This document shows, one piece after another, positions 8,701 to 17,607 of a DNA stretch of 64,000 bases (its first letter is position 1; each line of letters opens with the position of its first letter). The DNA lies in assembly GCF_900100945.1 (NCBI RefSeq), contig NZ_FNCG01000004.1, forward strand, positions 496,001 to 560,000, given 5' to 3'. The notes beneath the pieces were generated by a model. The model was not told the DNA's origin, did no database searches, and saw only the letters and a list, made by a program, of their open reading frames with translations. The position numbers and the translations under genes are program-made. This stretch comes from Mucilaginibacter gossypii. GTDB taxonomy: Bacteria; Bacteroidota; Bacteroidia; Sphingobacteriales; Sphingobacteriaceae.

Positions 8701-9180
8701 TCATTGGTTTTCGTCGTAAATCCGAACGTAATTTGCAAATTCCGTATTTTGTAAGGCTACTTCAATTACAGTCTTAGCTAAGTCAAAATCTATTACTAAA
8801 CAGCAAACTTCCATTGTTCCGCCACCAGTACTTCCGCCGTCACAATGTCCAAGACCTGTCCATCCTAAAACCTCGTCCATTTTGTTTTGAAGTCTTGTTC
8901 TTTTTTCAATGTCTTCTGGAGTCCCTATACCTTCAATTATATATTCGATTAAAAGTGTGTAGTGATCATCTATGTCAACGTGTCTATAACCTTCGTCTAT
9001 TTTTTTGTTTATGATCGTTTGGATTTTTTTTCGAAAGCTTGATAGCAAGCTTGAATGTATTTCTTCATTTTGCCCTACTTCGCCGACAATTCCCCAGTGA
9101 ATTAATCCTGTTTTATCATCTTTATCCCAGGTTTCCCAATAGTTTATCACCGCGGCATCTTTTTTATATAACTTTAACAT
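8701..9180 (-). CDS. Hypothetical protein with WGR-like N-terminus
   Basis: A 159-residue soluble protein. The N-terminal part (INYWETWDKDDKTGLIHWGIVGEVGQ) resembles the WGR domain pattern of Y-x-x-W ... xxWGxxGxxGQ. The C-terminal half contains GHCDGGSTGGGTMEVCC and ends in an alpha-beta pattern resembling small immunity or house-keeping folds. I do not recognise a named family. It lies in a slightly AT-rich stretch with the next orphan (9341-9793), on the same strand and separated by 160 bases. The pairing could reflect acquired cargo, but nothing shows a function. Confidence 0.6.
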   Translation of the reverse strand: MLKLYKKDAAVINYWETWDKDDKTGLIHWGIVGEVGQNEEIHSSLLSSFRKKIQTIINKKIDEGYRHVDIDDHYTLLIEYIIEGIGTPEDIEKRTRLQNKMDEVLGWTGLGHCDGGSTGGGTMEVCCLVIDFDLAKTVIEVALQNTEFANYVRIYDENQ

Positions 9181-9340
9181 GTATCAAGCGTTAAGTATTT
9201 AATTACTATTTGTTGTCATTCGTTTTTAGACGATATCTGCGCCCGCATACCCTCGGGATTAAGCCTCTGCGTTTGATCGATACCTTTAATTGAGGGTCTA
9301 TGCTTACGTGGTTTGTAATTCAAGCGAAGATGATTGCACT

Positions 9341-9793
9341 TTAATATATGTTTTTCTTAATCAGTCGGTGACTTCTGAATTCAATAACGTTTTTCGCAAA
9401 ACAATCTACAATAGCATATATTGTGGCGGTTGTATAGTTTCGGGCTTTTGAGTCAACGGGGTGATAGCTTCCTCCAATAACTTCAAAAATTAATGGGATG
9501 TCTTCTCCTCTTATACCTTCAAGGTAACTTATAAAAAAACGTAATGCATGTTCACCCGCCTCTTTGGCTCCCCATTCATCAGGTAATTGGTCACTGTTTA
9601 GATTCCAAATCATCTTGGTATCGTACTCCAATGATTTGTAGATTTTGATTTCAATATGTCCATAATTTTCGTTTCGCCTTACGTACAGCCCTTTTCCTTC
9701 AACAGGGCTTAAATCCCAATCTGATAAGTGCTTATTTATATGGAAGAGTCTATGGGCTTTCATCATTACTCCATATAGTCGAATTTCTTTCAT
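9341..9793 (-). CDS. Hypothetical protein
   Basis: A 150-residue soluble protein with no signal peptide or membrane segment. It contains LSPVEGKGLYVRRNENYGHIEIK near the middle and a helical C-terminus. I do not recognise the family. The composition (many aromatic and charged residues, mixed alpha/beta) resembles the many small orphan or immunity-like proteins found in accessory stretches of Bacteroidota. The ATG at 9793 is the first in frame. The same-strand neighbour downstream is the WGR-like orphan. Confidence 0.55.
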   Translation of the reverse strand: MKEIRLYGVMMKAHRLFHINKHLSDWDLSPVEGKGLYVRRNENYGHIEIKIYKSLEYDTKMIWNLNSDQLPDEWGAKEAGEHALRFFISYLEGIRGEDIPLIFEVIGGSYHPVDSKARNYTTATIYAIVDCFAKNVIEFRSHRLIKKNIY

Positions 9794-9900
9794 GGTTCAA
9801 GATAGCTAAGTAAATCTAATCATAATCAGCAAGACTAAGTGTTTGAAAGAATTCCATTGACGTATTTGACGACAAAGAACATCAAAGTAATAACAAAAAT

Positions 9901-9961
9901 AAGTTTCCTATACGTTCTTATAAGAACAAGCCATGACGTTGTCCTGTCGTATAGGAAACTT
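9901..9961. repeat. 14-bp inverted repeat with inner palindrome
   Basis: The arms aagtttcctatacg (9901-9914) and cgtataggaaactt (9948-9961) are perfect complements, with an inner palindrome ttcttataagaa at 9915-9926. It lies in the non-coding stretch between ssb and the hypothetical gene. It could be a protein-binding site or a relic of a small mobile element. Confidence 0.5.
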
Positions 9962-10055
9962 GGGATTATTCATCCTTTGGAGATACCAAACCAACCGCGT
10001 TCACAGGTTTTACCCGCCAATGCCCTGTAGCCTTAGGCACCTCGCCCTTTTCTTT

Positions 10056-10394
10056 TCAGCCTTTAACGCCCACTTTTAAAAATTCGTTAACCACTATTTC
10101 GGATACGTAACGTTTAATGCCATCCTTATCGGTATAGTTGCGGTTGGTCAGTTTGCCTTCAATGGCCAACTCATCGCCTTTTTTAAGCAGGTCTTCGGCA
10201 AGTTTGGCTTGTGTGCCCCAGAAAATCAGGTTATGCCATTGGGTATCGGTTATTTTTTCGCCTTTATCATTTTTATAGCTTTCGTTGGTGGCGATGGAAA
10301 GGCGTACCATTTTTTTATTGCTGTCGAATACTTTTACTTCCGGGTCCATACCTAAGTTGCCTACCAGGCGCACACTGTTTCTTAATGAGTTCAT
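10056..10394 (-). CDS. ssb: Single-stranded DNA-binding protein
   Basis: A 112-residue OB-fold protein opening with MNSLRNSVRLVGNLGMDPEVK and containing TQWHNLIFWGTQAKLAEDLLKKGD, the classic SSB signature. It binds single-stranded DNA during replication, recombination and repair. The flexible tail with the acidic tip (DDxPF) of replicative SSBs is absent; the protein stops soon after the OB fold (FLKVGVKG). Short forms of this kind are usually second copies with roles in recombination or conjugation. It is divergent from the zinc-finger gene at 10546 and shares a 150-base promoter region with it. Confidence 0.9.
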   Translation of the reverse strand: MNSLRNSVRLVGNLGMDPEVKVFDSNKKMVRLSIATNESYKNDKGEKITDTQWHNLIFWGTQAKLAEDLLKKGDELAIEGKLTNRNYTDKDGIKRYVSEIVVNEFLKVGVKG

Positions 10395-10493
10395 CGTTTT
10401 AATATTTACTGTTTAATGTTTGTTTGAATTAACGATACAAAGGTGGGGAGGGCAAGAAAATTTAACCGGATATTAACCGTTTATAGTCGATAG

Positions 10494-10523
10494 TATCCGT
10501 TTGTAAGCGTTTGCAAACGGATA
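10494..10523. promoter_or_regulatory. Perfect 10-bp inverted repeat overlapping a -33 element
   Basis: The arms TATCCGTTTG (10494-10503) and CAAACGGATA (10514-10523) are exact complements with a 10-base spacer. The right arm overlaps a TTG at 10511-10513. After 20 bases comes TATCTTTA (10534-10541), close to TAnnTTTG, just before the ATG at 10546. This looks like an operator over the -33 region of the zinc-finger gene. Confidence 0.5.
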
Positions 10524-10545
10524 AATTAATCGCTATCTTTATGTC

Positions 10546-10908
10546 ATGAACCAGGAAAGAGTATGCTTAGATTGTGGTACACCACTACAAGGCCGTGCCG
10601 ACAAAAAGTTTTGTAATGATCTGTGCCGCAATAATTATAACAATCAGCTTAACAGTAACAGCTATAACCTGGTGCGTAATATCAATAATATCCTGCGCCG
10701 TAACCGCCGTGTGCTGGAAGAGTTGAACCCAACCGGCAAAACCAAAACAACCCGTAAAAAACTCACCGCAAAAGGTTTTGATTTCGACCATATTACCAGC
10801 CTCTATCAAACTAAAACCGGGTCGACCTATTTTTTTAATTATGAGTACGGCTACCTGTTATTAGATAATGATGAAGTATTGCTGGTGAAACGGGAAGGGG
10901 AGCAATAA
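10546..10908 (+). CDS. Small zinc-finger protein, DUF2116-like
   Basis: A 120-residue protein with a four-cysteine zinc-binding motif at the N-terminus: Cys7 and Cys10 (CLDC), and Cys23 and Cys27 (FCNDLC). This is the pattern of the DUF2116/zinc-ribbon 'CLDCG ... KFCNDLCR' proteins. The rest is basic and probably helical (RNINNILRRNRRVLEELN), then a small beta-rich C-terminus. It probably binds nucleic acid, which is inference. Its promoter is overlaid by a palindrome, so it may regulate itself or its divergent neighbour ssb. Confidence 0.75.
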   Translation: MNQERVCLDCGTPLQGRADKKFCNDLCRNNYNNQLNSNSYNLVRNINNILRRNRRVLEELNPTGKTKTTRKKLTAKGFDFDHITSLYQTKTGSTYFFNYEYGYLLLDNDEVLLVKREGEQ

Positions 10909-11178
10909 CAGTGGGCAGTTTTCAGTGAGTGGCAGTAACAGTTTGCAGTGAGCAGCAGTTCGCTGTAAGATTTGCCGGTTTATTTGCTTTGAGCTTTAGG
11001 CGTTCTGCATTCAGCTTTAAAATCTGATTCTCTATAGATTTAATAGCATTTAACAGTTTAATATTTTGATAATTAATACTTAACTGTTGTTTCATTCGGC
11101 GCTTTATGTTTTCAATAAATTTAAGTACGTTTGGGGAAATGTAAATTTTTAATTTTTGACTGATCTTACTAATTTAAA

Positions 11179-12735
11179 ATGAAATTATTTATTAAAAAAC
11201 CGATTGCTCAACTAATGGCTGCTTCGGCAGAGACGGAGAAGTCGCTCAAGAGAACCTTAGGCGTTGGCTCACTTATAGCACTCGGTATCGGCGCAATTAT
11301 AGGTGCCGGTATTTTCGTTCGTACGGCAGCCGCGGCAGGTGAACATGCCGGCCCTGCGGTTACCATCTCTTTCCTTATAGCAGCCGCCGGTTGCGCCCTG
11401 GCCGGATTGTGCTACGCAGAATTTGCCAGTATGATCCCCATCGCAGGATCTGCTTATACCTACTCTTACGCTACCATGGGCGAGTTTATTGCCTGGATCA
11501 TTGGCTGGGATTTAGTGCTTGAATACGCGCTTGGTGCCGCTACAGTTGCAATTGGCTGGTCGCAGTATTTTAATGAATTTTTAACCACTTTCTTTAACGT
11601 GCATATACCATACGCATGGTCGCACTCGTTTATGGAAGTGTCAAATACCACTGCAGGTATGTACGCCGCCGAGATGGGTACAAGAGGTATCGTTAACCTG
11701 CCGGCTATTCTGATCCTGTTCCTGTTAACGCTGTTATTGATTCGTGGTACTGCAGAATCGGCAGTTGTGAATAATATCATCGTAATTGTAAAAGTTGCCA
11801 TTGTGTTGATGATCATTGGTTTAGGCTGGCACTTTATTAACCCGGCTTTCCATACCCCATATACCATCCCTGCCGATGCAGGAAAAATTAAAGTGAGTGC
11901 CGGTGTAGTTGACTATGCCGATACCTTTAATCACGGATGGCTTGGCGTATTACGCGGTGCAAGCGTTGTGTTTTTCGCCTTTATCGGTTTTGATGCTGTT
12001 TCAACTGCTGCTCAGGAAGCTAAGAACCCGCAGAGAGACATGCCAAAAGGTATTTTGATATCATTGGTGTTTTGTACAGTACTTTATATCTTATTCTCGC
12101 ATGTGTTGACTGGTTTAGTGTCATACAAAGATTTCCTTATCCAGGGTAAAGAAGCTTCAGTAAGCTATGCTATCAAAACCGCTATGCCTGGTTACGGTTG
12201 GTTGGCGTCATTTGTTACTGTATCTATACTTGCGGGCTTCTCGTCTGTGATCCTGGTAATGCTTATGGGCCAAACACGTGTATTTTATACCATGAGTACA
12301 GACGGTTTAATTCCTAAAGTATTCTCAAAACTACATCCTAAATTCCGTACCCCTTATAAATCGCAATGGTTATTCTTTGTGTTCGTATCATTATTTGCCG
12401 GTTTTATTCCCGATAAATATGTAGGCGACATGGTAAGTATCGGAACGCTTTTCGCTTTTGTGCTCGTATGTATAGGTATCCTTATCTTAAGGAGAACCGA
12501 TCCCGACATTGTACGCCCGTTCAAAACTCCGGCTTATATGATAGTTTGCCCGCTTGGTGCCCTCATATGCCTGTGTATGATTGCGAGTGAAGGCTGGGAA
12601 AACTGGGCAAGGCTTATCGTTTGGTTATTGATCGGTTTTGCCGTTTACTTTGGTTACAGTATCAAACGTTCGCATGTACGCCATGGTAAAGTTGAAGGTG
12701 CCAATAACCCTATCAACCCTAAATTTGTTGAGTAA
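11179..12735 (+). CDS. APC superfamily amino acid permease
   Basis: A 518-residue integral membrane transporter of the amino acid-polyamine-organocation superfamily, cationic amino acid transporter type. TM1 carries the family signature GIGAIIGAGIFV (about residues 36-47). About 12 or more hydrophobic segments follow, with FFAFIGFDAVSTAAQEAKNP (TM6 and loop), typical of the YfnA/CAT branch, near residues 267-286. It imports or exchanges amino acids across the inner membrane; specificity is not readable. The gene is monocistronic and followed by a strong terminator. Confidence 0.9.
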   Translation: MKLFIKKPIAQLMAASAETEKSLKRTLGVGSLIALGIGAIIGAGIFVRTAAAAGEHAGPAVTISFLIAAAGCALAGLCYAEFASMIPIAGSAYTYSYATMGEFIAWIIGWDLVLEYALGAATVAIGWSQYFNEFLTTFFNVHIPYAWSHSFMEVSNTTAGMYAAEMGTRGIVNLPAILILFLLTLLLIRGTAESAVVNNIIVIVKVAIVLMIIGLGWHFINPAFHTPYTIPADAGKIKVSAGVVDYADTFNHGWLGVLRGASVVFFAFIGFDAVSTAAQEAKNPQRDMPKGILISLVFCTVLYILFSHVLTGLVSYKDFLIQGKEASVSYAIKTAMPGYGWLASFVTVSILAGFSSVILVMLMGQTRVFYTMSTDGLIPKVFSKLHPKFRTPYKSQWLFFVFVSLFAGFIPDKYVGDMVSIGTLFAFVLVCIGILILRRTDPDIVRPFKTPAYMIVCPLGALICLCMIASEGWENWARLIVWLLIGFAVYFGYSIKRSHVRHGKVEGANNPINPKFVE

Positions 12736-12756
12736 TCATAACAATGTTATCATAAA

Positions 12757-12789
12757 CAAAAAAGGTTCTGAATTTTCAGAACCTTTTTT
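12757..12789 (+). terminator. Rho-independent terminator after the APC permease
   Basis: The perfect stem AAAAAAGGTTCTGA / TCAGAACCTTTTTT with an ATTT loop ends in a T-run 20 bases after the permease stop. Confidence 0.85.
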
Positions 12790-12832
12790 GTTACATTCTC
12801 TTTTTATACCAGTAAACCAATAAAACCGCTTC

Positions 12833-13996
12833 ATGAAGGGCGATAAAAACCTGTGGGTATTAGTATTTGTATGTATCATCAACTCGTTAGGGTTCGGCAT
12901 TATTGTACCGATACTTTACTCATACGGTAAAACCTTTGGCGTTACCGGCGAAACATTAGGCATCCTCACCGCTTCCTTTTCAGTAGCTCAGTTTTTTGCC
13001 ACACCGGTTCTGGGTTCCCTGTCTGATAAATGGGGGAGGAAGCCTTTGCTAGTGATCAGCCTGGCAGGTACCTGTATTTCCTTTATCCTTTTTGCCGAAG
13101 CGAGGAGCATGATCATGCTTTTTGCAGCCCGCATCCTTGATGGGCTTACCGGCGGTAATGTATCCGTGGCGCAGGCCATGGTATCGGATACGGCTAAACC
13201 CGATAACCGTGCCAAAAGGTTCGGCATTTTGAGCTCGGCCTTTGGCTTTGGCTTTGTGATTGGGCCGGCTGTGGGCGGCTTCCTTAACAGGTACGGTATG
13301 CAGGTACCTTTCTTTTTTGCGGCGGGCATTTCACTTATAGGCACACTTTGCAGCCTGTTCTTTTTAAAGGAAACCAACCCGCCCGATAAAACGAAAAAGA
13401 ATTCAGAAAAAACTAAATTTTCGTTTACCTCGCTGATAACTACCCTTAAACGACCGGTTATCGGCACAGCTGTGTTTACCGGTTTTATGCTTACCATGGC
13501 GCAGTTTACCATGATCATAGCATTTCAAACTTTTACTGTTGATGTACTGAAGATCAACCCCACGCAGATCGGTATTCTGTACGCAGGTTTCGGCGTGAGT
13601 GGTATTATCATGCAGCTTTGTGTGCCGCTGTTCACCAAATGGTTTTCATCTAAATCAATGATCCTGTTGCTCTCTACTTTTCTTTGCCTTGCGGCGATGT
13701 TTGTAACCGGGCTCACCAATCATTTTATTCCTTTTGTTATAGGTATTTGTATTTATGGCTTGTTTAACGGTCTGCGTAATCCTATGCTCAACGCGATAAT
13801 TGCCGATCATATTGATCATCAAGAGCAAGGCAAAATATTGGGCATCAATCAGTCATATGCTTCCATTGGTCAAACCCTTGGTCCGGTTACGGCCGGCTTT
13901 GCAGCTTTGCTATCGGTACATGCTATTTTCTTCTTATCTTCATGCTATATTTTAGCTGCGTTGCTGCTAAGCATCCGGTTAAAGAAAAAAGAATAA
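12833..13996 (+). CDS. MFS transporter (tetracycline-resistance-protein type, DHA1)
   Basis: A 387-residue inner-membrane carrier with 12 predicted helices. The MFS motif A between TM2 and TM3 is visible (GSLSDKWGRKPLLV, residues 61-74), and motif C-like glycine-rich GFVIGPAVGGFL lies in TM5. This places it in the drug:H+ antiporter-1 family with TetA-like proteins. The substrate is unknown and it should not be read as proven resistance. The MarC gene starts 12 bases after the stop, suggesting co-transcription. Confidence 0.87.
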   Translation: MKGDKNLWVLVFVCIINSLGFGIIVPILYSYGKTFGVTGETLGILTASFSVAQFFATPVLGSLSDKWGRKPLLVISLAGTCISFILFAEARSMIMLFAARILDGLTGGNVSVAQAMVSDTAKPDNRAKRFGILSSAFGFGFVIGPAVGGFLNRYGMQVPFFFAAGISLIGTLCSLFFLKETNPPDKTKKNSEKTKFSFTSLITTLKRPVIGTAVFTGFMLTMAQFTMIIAFQTFTVDVLKINPTQIGILYAGFGVSGIIMQLCVPLFTKWFSSKSMILLLSTFLCLAAMFVTGLTNHFIPFVIGICIYGLFNGLRNPMLNAIIADHIDHQEQGKILGINQSYASIGQTLGPVTAGFAALLSVHAIFFLSSCYILAALLLSIRLKKKE

Positions 13997-14008
13997 ATTT
14001 AAGAGACC

Positions 14009-14581
14009 ATGCCGCACCCATTTATTTTTAAGGAGATCATTTCGGTTACGATGATCCTTTTTGCTATTATTGATATTTTGGGTGGTATACCGGTAATTAT
14101 CCAGCTCAGGCAACGTGTCGGTCATATCGAGTCGGAAAAGGCCAGTATAGCCGTGCTGGTGCTTATGGTAACCTTTCTTTTTATAGGGGATGAACTGTTA
14201 GCTGTAATAGGTCTGGATATTTCTTCATTTGCGATAGCGGGCTCACTGGTGATTTTCATTATAGCCATGGAGATGATCTTAGGTGTCGATTTTTTTAAAG
14301 AGGAATTACCACAGGCTGCATCCATTGTACCGCTTGCTTTCCCGCTTATTGCAGGCGCCGGTACCATGACCACGTTGCTCTCCCTTAAATCGCAATATCA
14401 AACGCAGAATATCCTTGTAGGTATTGTACTGAATACCCTTGTGGTTTATTTAGTACTTAAAAACGTAAAATGGCTTGAAAGGCTGCTTGGTCCGATTGGG
14501 TTAAGCGTGCTGCGTAAGGCCTTTGGGATAATTCTTTTGGCGATAGCTATTAAGCTGTTTAGGAGTAATACGCATTTGTAA
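14009..14581 (+). CDS. MarC family integral membrane protein
   Basis: A 190-residue membrane protein of the MarC/YhgN family with about six hydrophobic helices. The opening (FKEIISVTMILFAIIDILGGIPVII) and the segment SIVPLAFPLIAGAGTMTTLLSL are the conserved parts of the family. Its function remains unresolved; early links to multiple antibiotic resistance were not confirmed. It follows the MFS gene by 12 bases, probably in one transcript. Confidence 0.88.
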   Translation: MPHPFIFKEIISVTMILFAIIDILGGIPVIIQLRQRVGHIESEKASIAVLVLMVTFLFIGDELLAVIGLDISSFAIAGSLVIFIIAMEMILGVDFFKEELPQAASIVPLAFPLIAGAGTMTTLLSLKSQYQTQNILVGIVLNTLVVYLVLKNVKWLERLLGPIGLSVLRKAFGIILLAIAIKLFRSNTHL

Positions 14582-14616
14582 TCCCCTGATTTGTTTGAAT
14601 ATTTTAACCTGAACCA

Positions 14617-14941
14617 ATGGACGAAGAACTAAAAAGGAAAGCCTACCTGCAAGCTTCAAGATTAAAAAACGAGGGCCTTGACAATGAGGTAATTTATGCC
14701 GGCTCGAAAAACAGGCTATCCCTGCTGATTTGATAGAACAAGTACTAAAAATTTAACTGCTCAAAAGATAGTTGACGTTAATAACGCGCAAAAACCATTC
14801 TTTAATTTAGCGCTATTAAAAATAGGAGTCGGTGTTCTTTTAGCTATTGTTTCAATGGTGGTTGTACCCGGTCAAATTATTTTGCCTATTGGTTTAATTG
14901 CAGGGGGGATTATTACAGCTGTGATAAAAAGACCAATGTGA
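14617..14941 (+). pseudogene. Small RecX-like/two-TM protein gene broken by two one-base deletions
   Basis: The ATG at 14617 starts MDEELKRKAYLQASRLKNEG. The frame is lost at about 14697-14700; it continues in another frame as RLEKQAIPADLIEQVLK and shifts again at the A-run 14747-14751 into LTAQKIVDVNNAQKPFFNLA. It ends after a hydrophobic pair of segments at 14941. Adding one base at each point gives a continuous product of about 108 residues: a charged helical N-terminus with a 'xVIYARLEKQGIP' type motif, then two membrane helices. I do not recognise the family by name. Both changes look like loss of one base, one of them in a homopolymer. Confidence 0.65.
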
Positions 14942-15042
14942 AATTCTCTGAGATGAGTTTGCAGAGGCACAAGTCAGCCTCCACGATATCCCCCTATTCA
15001 AGACTTGCGTCAAAGGGTACTATAGTATTCAATACTAACGCT

Positions 15043-15164
15043 GTCGCTCGGCTCCAGCCGAGTGACGATTATCCCCAGGCCTCTGGCCTGCGCGCTTAAA
15101 AAGGCTTAGCAATTCGACGGCGAGACGCCGCTTAATAGTGGTCACTCGGCTGGAGCCGAGCGAC
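15043..15164. repeat. Inverted repeat with exact 24-bp arms (REP/MITE-like)
   Basis: The arms at 15043-15066 and 15141-15164 are exact reverse complements. Each arm is itself a near palindrome (CTCGGCT-CC-AGCCGAG), so the element can fold as two small hairpins or one long one. The 74-base centre holds a further hairpin (cggcgagacgccg). It lies between convergent genes, as expected for REP-like elements. The rest of 14942-15184 shows no gene. Confidence 0.75.
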
Positions 15165-15184
15165 GGCAGCAATTATATATTTTA

Positions 15185-16357
15185 TTAAACAATAGGAGAA
15201 GGGCTTAATCTCGCCACAAACATGGTATCTGCTTTACGCTCATAGCCTTTTAATACCGCTTTCTCTTCCAGTTTTAAACCAAGCTCGTTTACTAAATAAT
15301 CAACTACATCTTCATTCTCACCTTTAAAGGCAGAACAGGTAATGTAGATGAGCGGCTTACCGGGCTTGAGGTATTTTACTACGTTTTGGGCAATACTCTT
15401 CTGAAGCTTTTGGAAAAACTCGATCTTGTGCATATCAAACTGGGCTATCATTTCGGGTGTACGTCCCCAGGTGCCCGAGCCACTGCAGGGGGCATCCAGG
15501 ATGATCCCGTCGAAAGCGTAGTCATGCATCACTGAATCAATGTTTTGGGTAAGATCAAGTGCTTTTTTCTGGTATTTGGTTAATCCGGCCAATTGAAAGC
15601 GCTCATCAAGGTTGGCCAGGATAGATTCGCGGATATCGGATACAACCAGTTTAATATTAGGCTCATCCTCATGCAGTAATAGTGATTTACCGCCCGATGC
15701 CGCGCAGGCATCCCACCAGCTATCCCAGCGCTGAGGCTTAAAATAATTCCCTGTTTGCTGCGATGAATAATCCTGCACCTCAAACCAGTGTTGTTTAGGA
15801 AATATGGTTTCGAGGCGCGTACCGTTTGGCAGCGAATAACAGCCATTACCTTCGTCTTTAAATACAACCTGGGCTTTGGTTAGTTCGGCTTTTACCAAAT
15901 GATCATAACCGTTGCGCACGCGGATAAACAGATCGGGCTGGCAAAAAAATGATTTCAGAAAAGCTTCTTTATCAATCCCTTCTGAAAGCTGGCTGCTCCA
16001 TGGGAAAACATCTGCCAGTTTAAAATCAGGGTAGGCGGTTTTTACAAGGGCCAGTTTATCATCGTCACTAAAACCAACACATACAGCCCACTCTGGTTTG
16101 AAGTGTTGCAGGTAAGAGTTGGTTTGGGTATTGCATAAAAATTCGGCAACCAGCAGCCGCTCATCTTCAGAAACATCAGGCAATGCCCTGCCCAGGCGAA
16201 AGTAATTGTATACTAACCGGTTGGCAACCCGCCTGTCGGTTGAGCCCATTTGTTTGTTTTGCCGGTAAAAGCCGGGTAAAAATTTACTTAGTGGCGTATC
16301 GGCAGGGTATTCACCCAAAATTCGCTGAAACGTTTTAAGCTGATTTATAGCCTTCAT
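15185..16357 (-). CDS. RsmB/NOP2-type RNA (cytosine-5) methyltransferase
   Basis: A 390-residue SAM-dependent m5C RNA methyltransferase of the Sun/NOL1/NOP2 family. An N-terminal NusB-like helical part precedes the Rossmann core. Motif I is WDACAASGGKSLLL (residues 215-228). The two cysteines of the mechanism are present: Cys291 in DAPCSGSG, which promotes product release, and Cys341 in ITCSAFKGEN, the nucleophile. The target is probably 16S rRNA, but RsmB and RsmF type specificity cannot be separated here. Its start overlaps the stop of the upstream lipoprotein gene by 4 bases, showing translational coupling. Confidence 0.87.
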   Translation of the reverse strand: MKAINQLKTFQRILGEYPADTPLSKFLPGFYRQNKQMGSTDRRVANRLVYNYFRLGRALPDVSEDERLLVAEFLCNTQTNSYLQHFKPEWAVCVGFSDDDKLALVKTAYPDFKLADVFPWSSQLSEGIDKEAFLKSFFCQPDLFIRVRNGYDHLVKAELTKAQVVFKDEGNGCYSLPNGTRLETIFPKQHWFEVQDYSSQQTGNYFKPQRWDSWWDACAASGGKSLLLHEDEPNIKLVVSDIRESILANLDERFQLAGLTKYQKKALDLTQNIDSVMHDYAFDGIILDAPCSGSGTWGRTPEMIAQFDMHKIEFFQKLQKSIAQNVVKYLKPGKPLIYITCSAFKGENEDVVDYLVNELGLKLEEKAVLKGYERKADTMFVARLSPSPIV

Positions 16358-17607
16358 TCTACCTGTTTTAGCTCAAAGTTAGTGTACATTAATATATTTA
16401 CGTGGGTGTTGATCCAGCCCTGCCCCGGCTTTTTGACAAAATGGAAGCCATTATGCAAACCTGTAAAATCCGTTCCTTCTATGGATTGCATGCCTTTATC
16501 CGTAAAGAGTAGCTTTCCAAAATACAATCCTTCATCAAAACCCTTAATGGCGTATTCGGTCGGTTCAACGTGATAAGCACGCCTATAGTTACGTAAAAAT
16601 GTTATTGTAGCCCCCGCTTTGTAATTTATTTTTTCGGTAGAGGTAATATGCGTATTCAAACGTTGTAAAAGTTGCGGTTTCAGGAAACTGAACTTCTCCC
16701 AGCTCGGGTGCCCAAACACCATAACCGGATAGTGTTTGTTCAATGTATCTAAAGATCGGAGGGTTACACCTAAAAATGCCTGATCGGTTGCAGGGATCAC
16801 AAACACATTTTTTTCGGTTTTTGATAGCTGCGGCAGCAGGCTACTCAGTTTGCCCCGTATAACATATACGTTGGTGACCTTTACCTTCTTTTTACTTAAG
16901 CTGTCAATAGCCTTTTTAAAGTTAATAGCGTAATCACTTTCCTGGTTAAAGCCCGAACGCAGAATGAAGATTTTTTTAGGTTTAACCGTTCTGTTAATGT
17001 ATTCGGCAGCGCCCCATGCGTGATATTCAAGCGGAGGAATAGCAGTGATTAAATTTTTGCTTTTAATTGTGCTTGGATTGGCAGGCGATAAAGGAGATAA
17101 AATTGGTCCCTTTGAATACGACAATGCGCCGGAGAAGGATTTTACGCCATCCGGGAAAACCGGGCCCACTATCAAATCGCTTGAACGTATAAACGCGTTT
17201 AAAGCCAGGTCATGTGCCTGCATGGCTTCGTCTTTCGAGTCAAAGATTTGTAGCCTATAATTATTTCCGTAAGCAGTAAGCGAATCGAGGGCGAGCTTAA
17301 ATCCCTGGTAATATTCAACAGCGATATTGGCCTGGCTTAATTGTATAGGGCTATATTTTTGAGCCGGATTTAAATGCTCAAGATTCAAAGGCAGGATCAT
17401 GGCTATAGTAGCCACCTTTTGCTCCGGAGCTTTGACCGGTTTTTCGGAGGTATTATCGGGCTTTTTTTCGGTATCAGTCGGTTTTTTTACGGTAGTTGCT
17501 ACCGGCCGCGTTTTGGGTGAACACGCGGCCAGCAGCAAGGCTATGCAAAAAAACGGTAACCACTTATTCCCACTCAATAGTGGCCGGTGGTTTTGAACTG
17601 ATATCAT
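16354..17607 (-). CDS. Periplasmic-binding-protein fold lipoprotein (LpoA/ABC substrate-binding-like)
   Basis: A 417-residue lipoprotein. A hydrophobic segment ends in the lipobox LLAACS with the modified cysteine at residue 29. After a Lys/Pro/Thr-rich linker, residues about 65-415 match the type-1 periplasmic binding fold found in LpoA (penicillin-binding protein activator) and branched-chain amino acid receptors ([33 protein letters not shown]). No ABC transporter genes are nearby, so an envelope role is more likely than transport. The ATG at 17607 overlaps guaA by 44 bases. A TTG at 17577 would give a 14-base overlap and a more normal signal peptide. Confidence 0.8.
   Translation of the reverse strand: MISVQNHRPLLSGNKWLPFFCIALLLAACSPKTRPVATTVKKPTDTEKKPDNTSEKPVKAPEQKVATIAMILPLNLEHLNPAQKYSPIQLSQANIAVEYYQGFKLALDSLTAYGNNYRLQIFDSKDEAMQAHDLALNAFIRSSDLIVGPVFPDGVKSFSGALSYSKGPILSPLSPANPSTIKSKNLITAIPPLEYHAWGAAEYINRTVKPKKIFILRSGFNQESDYAINFKKAIDSLSKKKVKVTNVYVIRGKLSSLLPQLSKTEKNVFVIPATDQAFLGVTLRSLDTLNKHYPVMVFGHPSWEKFSFLKPQLLQRLNTHITSTEKINYKAGATITFLRNYRRAYHVEPTEYAIKGFDEGLYFGKLLFTDKGMQSIEGTDFTGLHNGFHFVKKPGQGWINTHVNILMYTNFELKQVE

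Noticed and set aside
9839..10030. 63-residue frame beside ssb
   Set aside because: It spans the 14-bp inverted repeat and has no coherent composition; treated as non-coding.
10909..11178. 'cagtg' word repeats after the zinc-finger gene
   Set aside because: Short irregular words with no fixed period; probably ordinary low-complexity drift.
15043..15164. Considered as a CRISPR or tRNA-like structure
   Set aside because: Only two units in inverted orientation, with no direct repeats or spacers and no tRNA cloverleaf.
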